Source: Thermoplasmata archaeon (GTDB taxonomy: Archaea; Thermoplasmatota; Thermoplasmata; Halarchaeoplasmatales; Halarchaeoplasmataceae). Taken from it: DNA of 6,686 nt. The DNA is taken from positions 1-6,686 of the forward strand of contig JAFDTZ010000113.1 in NCBI GenBank assembly GCA_019594305.1, in the 5' to 3' direction. The position numbers and the translations under genes are program-made. This document shows, piece after piece, positions 1 through 6,169 of this stretch (positions are counted from its first letter, which is position 1; every line of letters starts with the position of its first letter). Under the pieces are notes generated by a model that saw only the letters and a program-made list of their open reading frames with translations, did not search any database and was not told the DNA's origin.

Positions 1-1
1 C

Positions 2-82
2 ACTTTCGTGTTCGAGCCCGGCAAAGGCTACTGGATACACAATCCCGGCGATACAGCAGTTGTCTGGACAGTTGAATACTGA
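2..82 (+). CDS. C-terminal fragment of an unidentified, possibly secreted protein (5' end outside window)
   Basis: An open frame enters from the left edge and gives 26 residues before TGA at 80-82. It contains FEPGKGYWIHNPGDTAV and ends in VWTVEY. The aromatic and glycine-rich PGKGYWI pattern followed by a short Trp/Tyr beta-strand resembles C-terminal tails of extracellular or cell-surface proteins that I associate with archaea (family knowledge, not verified here). The frame is supported by this recognisable tail and by the T-rich tract directly behind the stop. It is convergent with the minus-strand operon and unrelated to it in function. Too little is present to name a domain or function. 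The shorter open frame that starts at 60 in another phase and runs under the opposite-strand gene has no such support. Confidence 0.55.
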   Translation, partial: TFVFEPGKGYWIHNPGDTAVVWTVEY

Positions 83-100
83 CCACAAACCCCTTTCTCC

Positions 101-115
101 TTTTTTATTTTTTTT
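101..115 (+). terminator. Oligo-T terminator of the plus-strand gene
   Basis: Nineteen bases after the TGA at 80-82 there is T6-A-T8 on the plus strand, preceded by a pyrimidine-rich stretch. No GC-rich inverted repeat precedes it, so it does not look like a bacterial intrinsic terminator. It fits the hairpin-less poly-T signals known for archaeal RNA polymerase. The call rests on base composition and position only. Confidence 0.55.
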
Positions 116-130
116 AAAAAATGCAAAAAT
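116..130 (-). terminator. Oligo-T terminator of the minus-strand operon
   Basis: Read on the minus strand, the stop codon of the last operon gene (138-140) is followed within about 8 bases by T5, GCA and then T6. The T6 is complementary to the adjoining plus-strand T8, which makes an AT-only palindrome (108-121). There is no GC stem. This back-to-back layout of two T-tracts between convergent genes matches archaeal-style termination and marks the 3' end of the operon. Confidence 0.55.
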
Positions 131-137
131 ATTTTCG

Positions 138-674
138 TCATCCAGTCTTAGATTTTTTTACTCTATTCACCCCTTCTCTAAGGGCATTAATATTCAACTC
201 GGTAAACTTGGATGGTACACTATCTTTAACAGCCTCTTCAAGAGCTTTTTCAGGAACAAGATACGCAGCTTCGTTAAATGCACCTAGCATAACAATATTA
301 GCGACTATCTTGTTACCCATCTCTTCGGCTATCTTAGTTGCCGGTACCATTACCGCATCTTCGTACTCCGCATAGGGGACCAGATCAGGGTCTAAAACAA
401 CGATAGCATCTTCCGTAAGATCAAAGTTGTACTTATCGAAGGCCGCCTGTGACATAACCATCATGTACTGTGTTTCCATCAGACCGCAGTAACCTATCTC
501 TCTATCTGAGATTATCACTTCCGACCTTGCGGCACCACCTCTCGCTTCAGGTCCGTAGCTCTGTGTCTGAACGGCTTTGTAGTCGTGAAATACGCTTGCG
601 GCTTTACCGAGGATGTAGCCTGCGGTCATGATCCCCTGACCACCGCTTCCACATAACCGAATATTCTTTCTCAT
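138..674 (-). CDS. korC: 2-oxoacid:ferredoxin oxidoreductase, gamma subunit (probably 2-oxoglutarate)
   Basis: This 178-residue protein is the gamma subunit of a four-subunit 2-oxoacid:ferredoxin oxidoreductase, the subunit that contacts the CoA-binding part of the enzyme. The sequence opens with RLCGSGGQGIMTAG, the glycine-rich start typical of the family, and has the diagnostic QSYGPEARGGAARSEVIIS around residues 38-56. Length is usual for a free-standing gamma subunit. The ATG at 674 overlaps the TGA of the beta-subunit gene as ATGA, and GGAG lies 8 bases upstream (683-686), which fixes the start. It is the last gene of the operon and is followed by a T-rich terminator. The order delta-alpha-beta-gamma matches korDABC of methanogens. 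This subunit is also called KorG. The protein should be cytoplasmic; it has no signal peptide or membrane segment. The substrate cannot be read from this subunit alone. Confidence 0.9.
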   Translation of the reverse strand: MRKNIRLCGSGGQGIMTAGYILGKAASVFHDYKAVQTQSYGPEARGGAARSEVIISDREIGYCGLMETQYMMVMSQAAFDKYNFDLTEDAIVVLDPDLVPYAEYEDAVMVPATKIAEEMGNKIVANIVMLGAFNEAAYLVPEKALEEAVKDSVPSKFTELNINALREGVNRVKKSKTG

Positions 675-1540
675 TCCATCAACTCCTTGACCATTTCCCT
701 GTATTTATCTTCTAAAGGCTTTTTACTTGCTTTGTGAAGCTCACCGATAATTATCTTATCCTTGGTAGCATCCCTTTCCTCTTCACTGCCGAACTTCATT
801 ATCATCTCGTAATCTTCCTTGAGTATGGTATTATTGATGTAAAAATCCCAAAGATCTTTGATATCTTTGTATCTATTCCTCCGACCGTAGGCCGTTGTAC
901 AGGGGGACATCATCTCGATAAAACTAAAACCATTGTTCCTTAGTCCTTCGCGTATCGAATTGATGGGCTGGTTGGGTCTATGTACCGGCCACCTGGCTAC
1001 ATATGTAGCCCCGGCGGCGATCGCCATCTGGCTCATATCGAAGGGCGATTCTATATTACCGTAGGGGGCAGTCGTTCCAAAGTGTCCTTCCGGTGTGGTC
1101 GGAGCTACCTGTCCGCCGGTCATCCCGTATATGTAGTTGTTAACCGCGATAACTGTGATATTGATATTCCTGCGGGCGGCATGTATGAAGTGATTACCGC
1201 CTATGCCTATGCAATCCCCATCGCCAGAGAATACTATTACATTTAGATCGGGATTAGCCATCTTGACTCCGGTGGCGAAGCCCAGGGCACGGCCATGGGT
1301 GGTATGAAGGGCATCGGCGTGTATGTAACCAGGTATCCTCGAAGAACATCCTATGCCTGAGAGGAATACAGTTTTGTCCATATCTAATTCTTCTTTCTCA
1401 ATAGCCCATAGAACATAGTCCAAAACATTTCCCAGACCACAGCCGTTACAGAATATATGCGGCATCATCTTTTCCCGCAAATATTTTTTCTGTATCTTTT
1501 TACCGCCTATCATGCCTGTTTCCATTGTATCCGCCATCAT
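671..1540 (-). CDS. korB: 2-oxoacid:ferredoxin oxidoreductase, beta subunit (TPP-binding)
   Basis: This is the catalytic thiamine-diphosphate subunit (289 residues). It interconverts 2-oxoglutarate plus CoA with succinyl-CoA plus CO2 while exchanging electrons with ferredoxin. CNGCG at residues 31-35, with Cys65 (GIGCSSR) and Cys214 (MSPCTTAYG), are the expected ligands of the internal [4Fe-4S] cluster. HTTHGRALGFATGVKMANP (79-97) and GDGD (107-110), followed 24 residues later by NN (134-135), form the TPP/Mg2+ motif. YGMTGGQ.APTTP (138-150) is the usual continuation. Two in-frame ATGs are adjacent, at 1540 and 1537. The perfect GGAGGTGA at 1542-1549 is better spaced for the second, so the protein may lack the first Met. 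The gene overlaps the alpha-subunit stop by 4 bases and the gamma-subunit start by 4 bases, indicating translational coupling. The KOR assignment is favoured by subunit makeup and by the neighbouring fumarate reductase; a branched-chain (Vor-type) enzyme is the main alternative. Confidence 0.92.
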   Translation of the reverse strand: MMADTMETGMIGGKKIQKKYLREKMMPHIFCNGCGLGNVLDYVLWAIEKEELDMDKTVFLSGIGCSSRIPGYIHADALHTTHGRALGFATGVKMANPDLNVIVFSGDGDCIGIGGNHFIHAARRNINITVIAVNNYIYGMTGGQVAPTTPEGHFGTTAPYGNIESPFDMSQMAIAAGATYVARWPVHRPNQPINSIREGLRNNGFSFIEMMSPCTTAYGRRNRYKDIKDLWDFYINNTILKEDYEMIMKFGSEEERDATKDKIIIGELHKASKKPLEDKYREMVKELME

Positions 1541-2694
1541 TTCACCTCCGCAAGGATTTCTTTTGGGCTGTGGGGTTCTCCACCGATCTTAGAAGATAAT
1601 ACAACTTCGCAGTCTGCGAATTCCTTTACCTTATGATATATCTGTCCTAGATTCATCTCAACCACCACTATCTTATCTACCCTTGTGGATAGCTCTTCTA
1701 TCGCCTTTTCCGGGAAAGGCCATATATTTTTCAATCGGAAGTATCCCACCCTTTCTCCCCTTTCTCTAGCCATGTTAAGCGCACCGAGAGAACTCCGGCT
1801 GGCCATACCATAGGAAACCAGTGCTACCTCGGCATCTTCCATGTTCCTTTCTTCGATATCTGTTAATTTTTCCCTGTCGTCGGTTATCTTCTCGCATATC
1901 CTTTTAACAAGGCGGTCGTGTTCCTCTTGATCATCCGTTGCCGGAAACCCCTGTTCATTGTGGGTCAACCCGGTCACATAGGTGTGATACCCCGTACCGA
2001 ACACCCCGAATTCAGGTACCTTTTTCTTGCCGTACCGCCCCGGTCCGAAGGGTATGTACTTATCCGGGGATACTTTAGGTTTTTTTCTTTCAAATAGTTC
2101 GACTTCCTGGGGTATGGTCACCATCTCTCTCATGTGGCCTATATCACCGTCTATCATTATGAACACAGGAACGCGATATTCCTCTGCCAGATTGAATGCC
2201 TTGATGGTGAATTCCATGGTCTCCTGTATGGTGTTGGGTGCCAGCGCAATAATTTCAAAATCTCCGTGACTGCCATATCTTACCTGCATCATATCTCCTT
2301 GTGCCCCTAGTGTAGGCTGTCCCGTAGATGGCCCCGAACGTTGAACATTTGCAATGACTACCGGGGTTTCTGTTATACATGCAAAACCAAAATTTTCCTG
2401 CATAAGAGAGAATCCCGGGCCGCTGGTAGCGGTAAAGGACTTTGCACCGGTCCATGAAGCTCCTATTATCGACGCTATACTGGCTATCTCGTCTTCCATT
2501 TGAATACATACACCGCCGAGTTTAGGCATCAGCTTGCTCATCATCTCGAATACCTCGGATGCCGGTGTTATGGGATAACCACCATAGAAGTTACAGCCGG
2601 CTAGAAGAGCTCCGTAGCATAATGCGGTATCTCCGTGAATGAATTGTTTGTCTTTACCAAGGACCTTTTTGACCTTTTGGATATCATACTTCAT
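1537..2694 (-). CDS. korA: 2-oxoacid:ferredoxin oxidoreductase, alpha subunit
   Basis: This 385-residue alpha subunit supplies the pyrimidine side of the TPP site and the substrate pocket. GDTALCYGALLAGCNFYGGY followed by PITPASEVFE (residues 21-50) is the family signature. It is followed by QMEDEIASIASIIGASWTGA and TSGPGFSLMQE, both strongly conserved in KorA/VorB/PorA. The C-terminal half carries TGLTHNEQGFPATD and a final domain (VALVSYGMASR... VVEMNLGQ) as in KorA. There is no fused gamma domain, in agreement with the separate gamma gene. The ATG at 2694 is chosen because GGTGA (2701-2705) lies 6 bases upstream. The gene overlaps the ferredoxin-subunit gene by 11 bases. Specificity for 2-oxoglutarate is inferred from overall resemblance and context. 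The enzyme may run as a synthase (reductive carboxylation) if ferredoxin is kept reduced by the upstream hydrogenase-Hdr genes. Confidence 0.9.
   Translation of the reverse strand: MKYDIQKVKKVLGKDKQFIHGDTALCYGALLAGCNFYGGYPITPASEVFEMMSKLMPKLGGVCIQMEDEIASIASIIGASWTGAKSFTATSGPGFSLMQENFGFACITETPVVIANVQRSGPSTGQPTLGAQGDMMQVRYGSHGDFEIIALAPNTIQETMEFTIKAFNLAEEYRVPVFIMIDGDIGHMREMVTIPQEVELFERKKPKVSPDKYIPFGPGRYGKKKVPEFGVFGTGYHTYVTGLTHNEQGFPATDDQEEHDRLVKRICEKITDDREKLTDIEERNMEDAEVALVSYGMASRSSLGALNMARERGERVGYFRLKNIWPFPEKAIEELSTRVDKIVVVEMNLGQIYHKVKEFADCEVVLSSKIGGEPHSPKEILAEVK
1542..1549 (-). promoter_or_regulatory. Full-length Shine-Dalgarno site for korB
   Basis: GGAGGTGA on the minus strand is an uninterrupted match to the 3' end of 16S rRNA. 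It lies within the end of korA, 1 base before ATG 1540 and 4 bases before ATG 1537, so it favours initiation at the second ATG. It is the strongest such site in the operon and may raise beta-subunit synthesis. Confidence 0.65.
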
Positions 2695-2938
2695 TGCATT
2701 TCACCTTCTTTTTGCGGTTAGAGTCGATCATATCTTTTTCATCATCCGTGGTAACGGTGATTGCAAAATCAGGGCATATCAACTCACACAGTCTGCAGCC
2801 GACGCATCTGTCTTCCACCTCGATAGGTGGATGTACACCTTTTTTGTTCAACTCTTCGCTCTCTTCAAGTGCGTCCCTGGGACAGAAGAGAATACAAAGG
2901 TTGCAGCCCTTACAGTAATCTTCATTTACCTCTATCAT
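2684..2938 (-). CDS. korD: 2-oxoacid:ferredoxin oxidoreductase, delta (ferredoxin-like) subunit
   Basis: This 84-residue protein has two complete ferredoxin motifs: Cys9, 12, 15 and 19-Pro, and Cys45, 48, 51 and 55-Pro. These would bind two [4Fe-4S] clusters that pass electrons between the TPP site and free ferredoxin. The roughly 25-residue acidic/basic linker between the motifs (EESEELNKKGVHPPIEVEDR) and the lysine-rich tail are usual for KorD-type delta subunits. The ATG at 2938 has AAGGTGA 6 bases upstream (2945-2951), and this site begins inside the stop codon of the preceding flavoprotein gene, 11 bases away. That close junction ties the oxidoreductase genes to the fumarate reductase genes in one transcript. 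The gene lies directly before korA, as in methanogen korDABC. Confidence 0.88.
   Translation of the reverse strand: MIEVNEDYCKGCNLCILFCPRDALEESEELNKKGVHPPIEVEDRCVGCRLCELICPDFAITVTTDDEKDMIDSNRKKKVKCNEV
2701..2707 (-). promoter_or_regulatory. Ribosome binding site for korA
   Basis: AAGGTGA, 6 bases before ATG 2694, lies inside the 3' end of korD. An out-of-frame ATG at 2699 is too close to the site to compete well. It decides the korA start. Confidence 0.55.
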
Positions 2939-2944
2939 TATATT

Positions 2945-2951
2945 TCACCTT
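2945..2951 (-). promoter_or_regulatory. Ribosome binding site for korD
   Basis: AAGGTGA, 6 bases before ATG 2938, starts within the TAA of the flavoprotein gene. Its sequence and spacing are the same as at korA, which supports GGTGA as the core site in this genome. Confidence 0.55.
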
Positions 2952-4602
2952 AGAGGGTCACCTCTATGTCAAGGTGCCTTTCCAGTACCTTTTTGCCTCT
3001 GTATTCCGGAAGCAATAACGGAGATGCTGTCTCGGTATCGATGCCTGCAGATCTCAGGGCTTTATCGTAGCTTTCGATGTGGTTCAAGGTCAGCTTACCC
3101 TTGGATGCCTTAGCAACATGTCTTGCCGCCGAGATACCGGCTCGTTTACCGAAGACATTGAAATCGAGTAGTGAGTTACCCATCAATCTGTTCTTTCCGT
3201 GTACACCGCCGGTAACTTCACCACATGCGAATAGTCCGGCTACAGGGGTTGCACCACTTTTATCGATGGCTAGACCACCGTTCTGATAGTGTAATGTCGG
3301 GAATACAAGCATGGGATCCTTTGTTATATCTATATTGAATCTCTTATACTGTCGCACCATGGCAGGCAGATTTTTTGCAACGGTTCCTTCGCCCTTTAAC
3401 ACGTCTATCAAGGGCGAATCTAACCATACACCTTTCATCCCCGTGGGAGTTTCTATACCCTTATCTCTTCCGTAACATTCACGTATGAAAGATGCGGCTT
3501 CAACATCCCTCGGTTCCAGAGGATTAACGAAGAGCTCACCGTCATCATTCACAGGTTGCGCACCCAAGCTTCTAACTTTCTCGGTAACCAGTAATCCCAA
3601 TACTTGTTCCGGGAATGCTGCTCCTGTGGGATGGTACTGTACGCTGTCCATATCTTTCAAAGGCACTCCCACTCTGTAACCCATGATCAAGCCGTCGCCG
3701 GTGGCCCCATAATGATTTGAAGTGGGATACGACTGCACATGAAGTCTGCCGAATCCGCCGGTGGCTAGTATGGTAGATTTGGCTCTTACCACATAGTATT
3801 CGTTGGTCTCTAGATTCATCAGCAATGCACCGGTAACCGTGCCGTCCTTGTCGGTGAGTAATTCTACCGCCGGTGCGAATTCTAAAACAGGTACATCCTT
3901 GTTTCGTGATTCGTCACGCATCACCCTCATGAGTTCCATGCCTGTGTAATCTCCGGAAGAGTGCATACGATATCTGGAAGTACCTCCGCCGGGTAGTTCG
4001 ATGAACTCACCGTCCTCGTCACGGTCGTACAGTATTCCCAATTCTTCGTGCCACTTGATCAATCTTGGTGCATCCGTAGTAAGAGCTTCGAGAAGCTCCG
4101 GTTCGTTGGTGTAGTGACCTCCACCCATGGCATCTAGATAGTGCTGTACCGGCGAATCTTCTTTTTTGTCCGCTGCCTGAATTCCACCCTGTGCCATCAT
4201 ACTGTTGGAGTCTCCGTGTCTAAGTTTAGTAGCTATCAGTATATTTTCCGGAGATATTCCTTCTTTGATCGCCCACAGTGCCGCTACGGTACCCGCACCG
4301 CCGCCGCCGATTATGAGTATGTCAACGTCGTAATCTATCTGGTCTAGGTTTATCTTACTAGGATCTATCAAGCTCGGTGCTTCCAGGAGTGCCAGCAGCT
4401 CCAAAGGTACCTTTTCTCCTTTGCTAGCCCCTATCTTTAATTTTTGTTTGCCTTCCTCGCGATAATCCGGGTGGTATTTTTTCAACAGTTTGTCGGATTC
4501 GTCGGCGTGCATACGCTCAAAATTAATCTTAGCTCGTTCTTCCCTGGTACTCTCGAGTCTCGCTATGGACTTCCTCATATATTCGGGATAACCATCAGCC
4601 AT
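2950..4602 (-). CDS. Fumarate reductase / succinate dehydrogenase-type flavoprotein subunit (TfrA-like)
   Basis: This 550-residue flavoprotein of the FrdA/SdhA/NadB family probably reduces fumarate to succinate. Residues 1-93 form a charged N-terminal extension not found in FrdA. The FAD site is IIGGGGAG (97-104). SMMAQGG (134-140) aligns with the flavin-attachment segment SHTVAAQGG of FrdA, but Asn133 stands where the covalent His would be, so FAD should be non-covalent. Catalytic residues are present: His324 in QYHPTG; Glu341 and Arg344 in TEKVRSLG; Arg365 in EPRD; His438 in LHYQNGG; Arg472 in HGKNRLMGNS. The Glu-to-Arg365 spacing of 24 equals that of soluble fumarate reductase Fcc3. Only 78 residues follow Arg472, so most of the C-terminal helical domain of E. 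coli FrdA is absent. GGGGG 7 bases upstream supports the ATG at 4602. The gene lies 2 bases after its Fe-S partner. L-aspartate oxidase is less likely given that partner. Direction of catalysis is inferred. Confidence 0.85.
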   Translation of the reverse strand: MADGYPEYMRKSIARLESTREERAKINFERMHADESDKLLKKYHPDYREEGKQKLKIGASKGEKVPLELLALLEAPSLIDPSKINLDQIDYDVDILIIGGGGAGTVAALWAIKEGISPENILIATKLRHGDSNSMMAQGGIQAADKKEDSPVQHYLDAMGGGHYTNEPELLEALTTDAPRLIKWHEELGILYDRDEDGEFIELPGGGTSRYRMHSSGDYTGMELMRVMRDESRNKDVPVLEFAPAVELLTDKDGTVTGALLMNLETNEYYVVRAKSTILATGGFGRLHVQSYPTSNHYGATGDGLIMGYRVGVPLKDMDSVQYHPTGAAFPEQVLGLLVTEKVRSLGAQPVNDDGELFVNPLEPRDVEAASFIRECYGRDKGIETPTGMKGVWLDSPLIDVLKGEGTVAKNLPAMVRQYKRFNIDITKDPMLVFPTLHYQNGGLAIDKSGATPVAGLFACGEVTGGVHGKNRLMGNSLLDFNVFGKRAGISAARHVAKASKGKLTLNHIESYDKALRSAGIDTETASPLLLPEYRGKKVLERHLDIEVTL

Positions 4603-4604
4603 TT

Positions 4605-5306
4605 TTATTCCCCCTTCTGGAATTCACGTTTATCGTAAACTTTCTTTATCTCTTCTTTCGTCATCTTAACCAGTTCCTTGAACTTCTCGTCGTAAACATA
4701 ATCGTCCAGTTCCTTGACCCTTTCTTTTAATTGTTTGCTGAGAGTATCTATGTACTTACCCTTGAGACGTCTTGCTTCCTGGGCCAGATGATAATGTTTG
4801 ATATCCGCAGGGCAGCGTATGGAGCATAATCCGCACTGGATACAATCGAATGAAAGTGATGCGGCCCGATCTATATCTCCTCTCAAAGATGCCTGTACGT
4901 AATCCATTACCTCTATGTCCTGGGGACATGCCTTTGTACAAGTATTACACGAAACACATCGCGCTATCTCAGGATAATGTTCCAGAAGTATATTATCGTC
5001 CTTTTCAGGGTTTACTTCGTCTACCTCGTACATGGTCCTAACGGAAGGTACGAAGGGAAGCTGTACAAGGAACATGCCATCTTCAACAGCGGTCTGGCAG
5101 GCCAGGTCCATTTTTAACTTGTAATCCTCTTTATTTCTATATACAGTAGAACACGCACCGCAGAAACCTCCCCTACAGCCGCATCCGCGCACATACTTGT
5201 AACCCGCATACTCCAGGGCGGTCATTATGGTGAGCCCTTCGGGTACCTTGTATCTCCTACCCATAACGTAAATGTCTATCATCTTCTTTTCTTTCTCTTC
5301 AGGCAT
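4605..5306 (-). CDS. Fumarate reductase iron-sulfur subunit: [2Fe-2S] plus two [4Fe-4S] (TfrB N-terminal-like)
   Basis: This is an electron-transfer subunit of about 233 residues. Numbering from the ATG at 5306, the N-terminal beta-grasp domain holds a plant-type [2Fe-2S] motif: Cys44-x4-Cys49-x2-Cys52 (CRGGFCGAC), then Cys70. The helical domain holds Cys117, 120, 123 and 127-Pro, and Cys155, 158, 161 and 165-Pro. Ordinary FrdB/SdhB lacks one cysteine in the last motif and binds [3Fe-4S]; here all four are present. The lysine-rich C-terminal tail (from about 180) is helical in character. An in-frame GTG at 5315 overlaps the preceding stop as GTGA but has no purine-rich site before it, whereas AGTGA lies 5 bases before the ATG at 5306, so I prefer the ATG. 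The gene sits between hdrB and the flavoprotein gene, so it should link the CCG protein to the flavin. No membrane-anchor gene is seen, so the enzyme is probably soluble. Confidence 0.87.
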   Translation of the reverse strand: MPEEKEKKMIDIYVMGRRYKVPEGLTIMTALEYAGYKYVRGCGCRGGFCGACSTVYRNKEDYKLKMDLACQTAVEDGMFLVQLPFVPSVRTMYEVDEVNPEKDDNILLEHYPEIARCVSCNTCTKACPQDIEVMDYVQASLRGDIDRAASLSFDCIQCGLCSIRCPADIKHYHLAQEARRLKGKYIDTLSKQLKERVKELDDYVYDEKFKELVKMTKEEIKKVYDKREFQKGE

Positions 5307-5316
5307 ATATATCACT
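5307..5316 (-). promoter_or_regulatory. GTGA overlap doubling as start-site signal for the Fe-S subunit
   Basis: AGTGA (5312-5316) contains the hdrB stop and a possible GTG start, and lies 5 bases before ATG 5306. The same layout occurs at hdrB (GGTGA at 6166-6170, then 5 bases, then ATG 6160). Because GGTGA is the ribosome binding core elsewhere in the operon, this GTG is probably part of the binding site and not the start codon. Confidence 0.4.
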
Positions 5317-6169
5317 TCAGGATATTCTTTTCTTTTAGCATCTTTTTGGGGTCTACCCAGTGTTTTTTCATACCTACTTCCAAACCGAATGCCAGTGCAA
5401 TAAGTTCGGTCAAGTAGAATATAGGTATCTCATAATCTGTGGTGCGTTGATGATAATCAAGGTTGAACTGACATAATGGACATGAAAGGGCTATGGCATC
5501 GGCGCCATCTTCCACGGCCCTGGCAACAAGATCTTCCACTCTCTTCTCAACTATATCGCTACGATTGACCGTATGGTATGAGCCGCAGCACTCCGTTCGC
5601 TTCGGATTGTCGATAACATCTACACCTATCTGTCCCAATAGCTCTTCCATGATCTTCGGGTCCTCGGTATCGTCGATGGCGATCCCCGTCGGTCTCAACA
5701 GCATACAGCCGTAATAAGGCGTGATCTTCAAATTGTTAAGTGGTTTTACAACTTTTTTACTTATCTCTTTCTTCATATCTCTTAGTATTTCGAACAGATG
5801 ATACACTTCGACTTCACCCAAATAGTCCGGATCTTCGTCCAGAAAATCGTTCATCGTATCCAGATCATCGGGCTGGTCCTTCATCCGTTGGTTTGCCTGT
5901 TTCAGTACATTGTAACACATGTCGCATAGCGTTACCAGTACCTTTTCTCCCTGTTCCTGAGCGCAGCACATCGTTCGTATAGGGGCTATCTGGTGTATCA
6001 GATCGTCGGTGGTCAGCGATTGTACCGCACCGCAGCAGTACCAGTTGTCCATCTCTACCAGAGGTTTACCCAAAGCCTCCATGATCGCCATGGCACTTTC
6101 CTCGTAATCGCTGGCCTTTGTTTTCAATGTACACCCGGGATAGTAAAGATAACCATCCATGAATATCAC
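5312..6169 (-). CDS. hdrB: HdrB-like protein with two CCG domains (heterodisulfide reductase subunit B family)
   Basis: The protein has 285 residues and two cysteine-rich CCG domains. The first is Cys13 (YYPGC), Cys45-Cys46 (WYCCGA) and Cys82-x2-Cys85; the second is Cys155 (YYGC), Cys194-Cys195 (ECCGSYH) and Cys230-x2-Cys233. Spacings are 31/35 and 38/34, at or within one residue of the published CX31-39CCX35-36CXXC pattern. In HdrB each CCG domain holds a noncubane [4Fe-4S] cluster that reduces the CoM-S-S-CoB disulfide. In methanogen thiol:fumarate reductase an HdrB-like half is fused to the Fe-S subunit. Being immediately before the FrdB-like gene, this protein may pass electrons to fumarate instead of, or as well as, to a disulfide. 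The start is either GTG 6169 (GGAG 5 bases upstream; 4-base overlap with hdrC) or ATG 6160 (GGTGA 5 bases upstream). Both leave the CCG domains intact; numbering here is from the GTG. No membrane segment is visible. Confidence 0.88.
   Translation of the reverse strand: MIFMDGYLYYPGCTLKTKASDYEESAMAIMEALGKPLVEMDNWYCCGAVQSLTTDDLIHQIAPIRTMCCAQEQGEKVLVTLCDMCYNVLKQANQRMKDQPDDLDTMNDFLDEDPDYLGEVEVYHLFEILRDMKKEISKKVVKPLNNLKITPYYGCMLLRPTGIAIDDTEDPKIMEELLGQIGVDVIDNPKRTECCGSYHTVNRSDIVEKRVEDLVARAVEDGADAIALSCPLCQFNLDYHQRTTDYEIPIFYLTELIALAFGLEVGMKKHWVDPKKMLKEKNILK

Noticed and set aside
60..287. Plus-strand open frame overlapping the left-edge fragment and korC
   Set aside because: It starts in a different phase inside the fragment with the PGKGYWI tail, crosses the T-rich terminator and runs antisense to korC. 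Its product is a low-complexity Phe/Ser-rich sequence.
2255..2509. Minus-strand open frame of 84 codons in another phase inside korA
   Set aside because: The korA frame is continuous and has conserved motifs through this region, so there is no frameshift and the alternative frame is not coding.
2950..4602. L-aspartate oxidase (NadB) for the flavoprotein
   Set aside because: NadB shares the AQGG and HGxNR motifs and non-covalent FAD, but it works without an Fe-S partner. This gene is 2 bases from an FrdB-type subunit, and no quinolinate synthase or nadC lies in the window.
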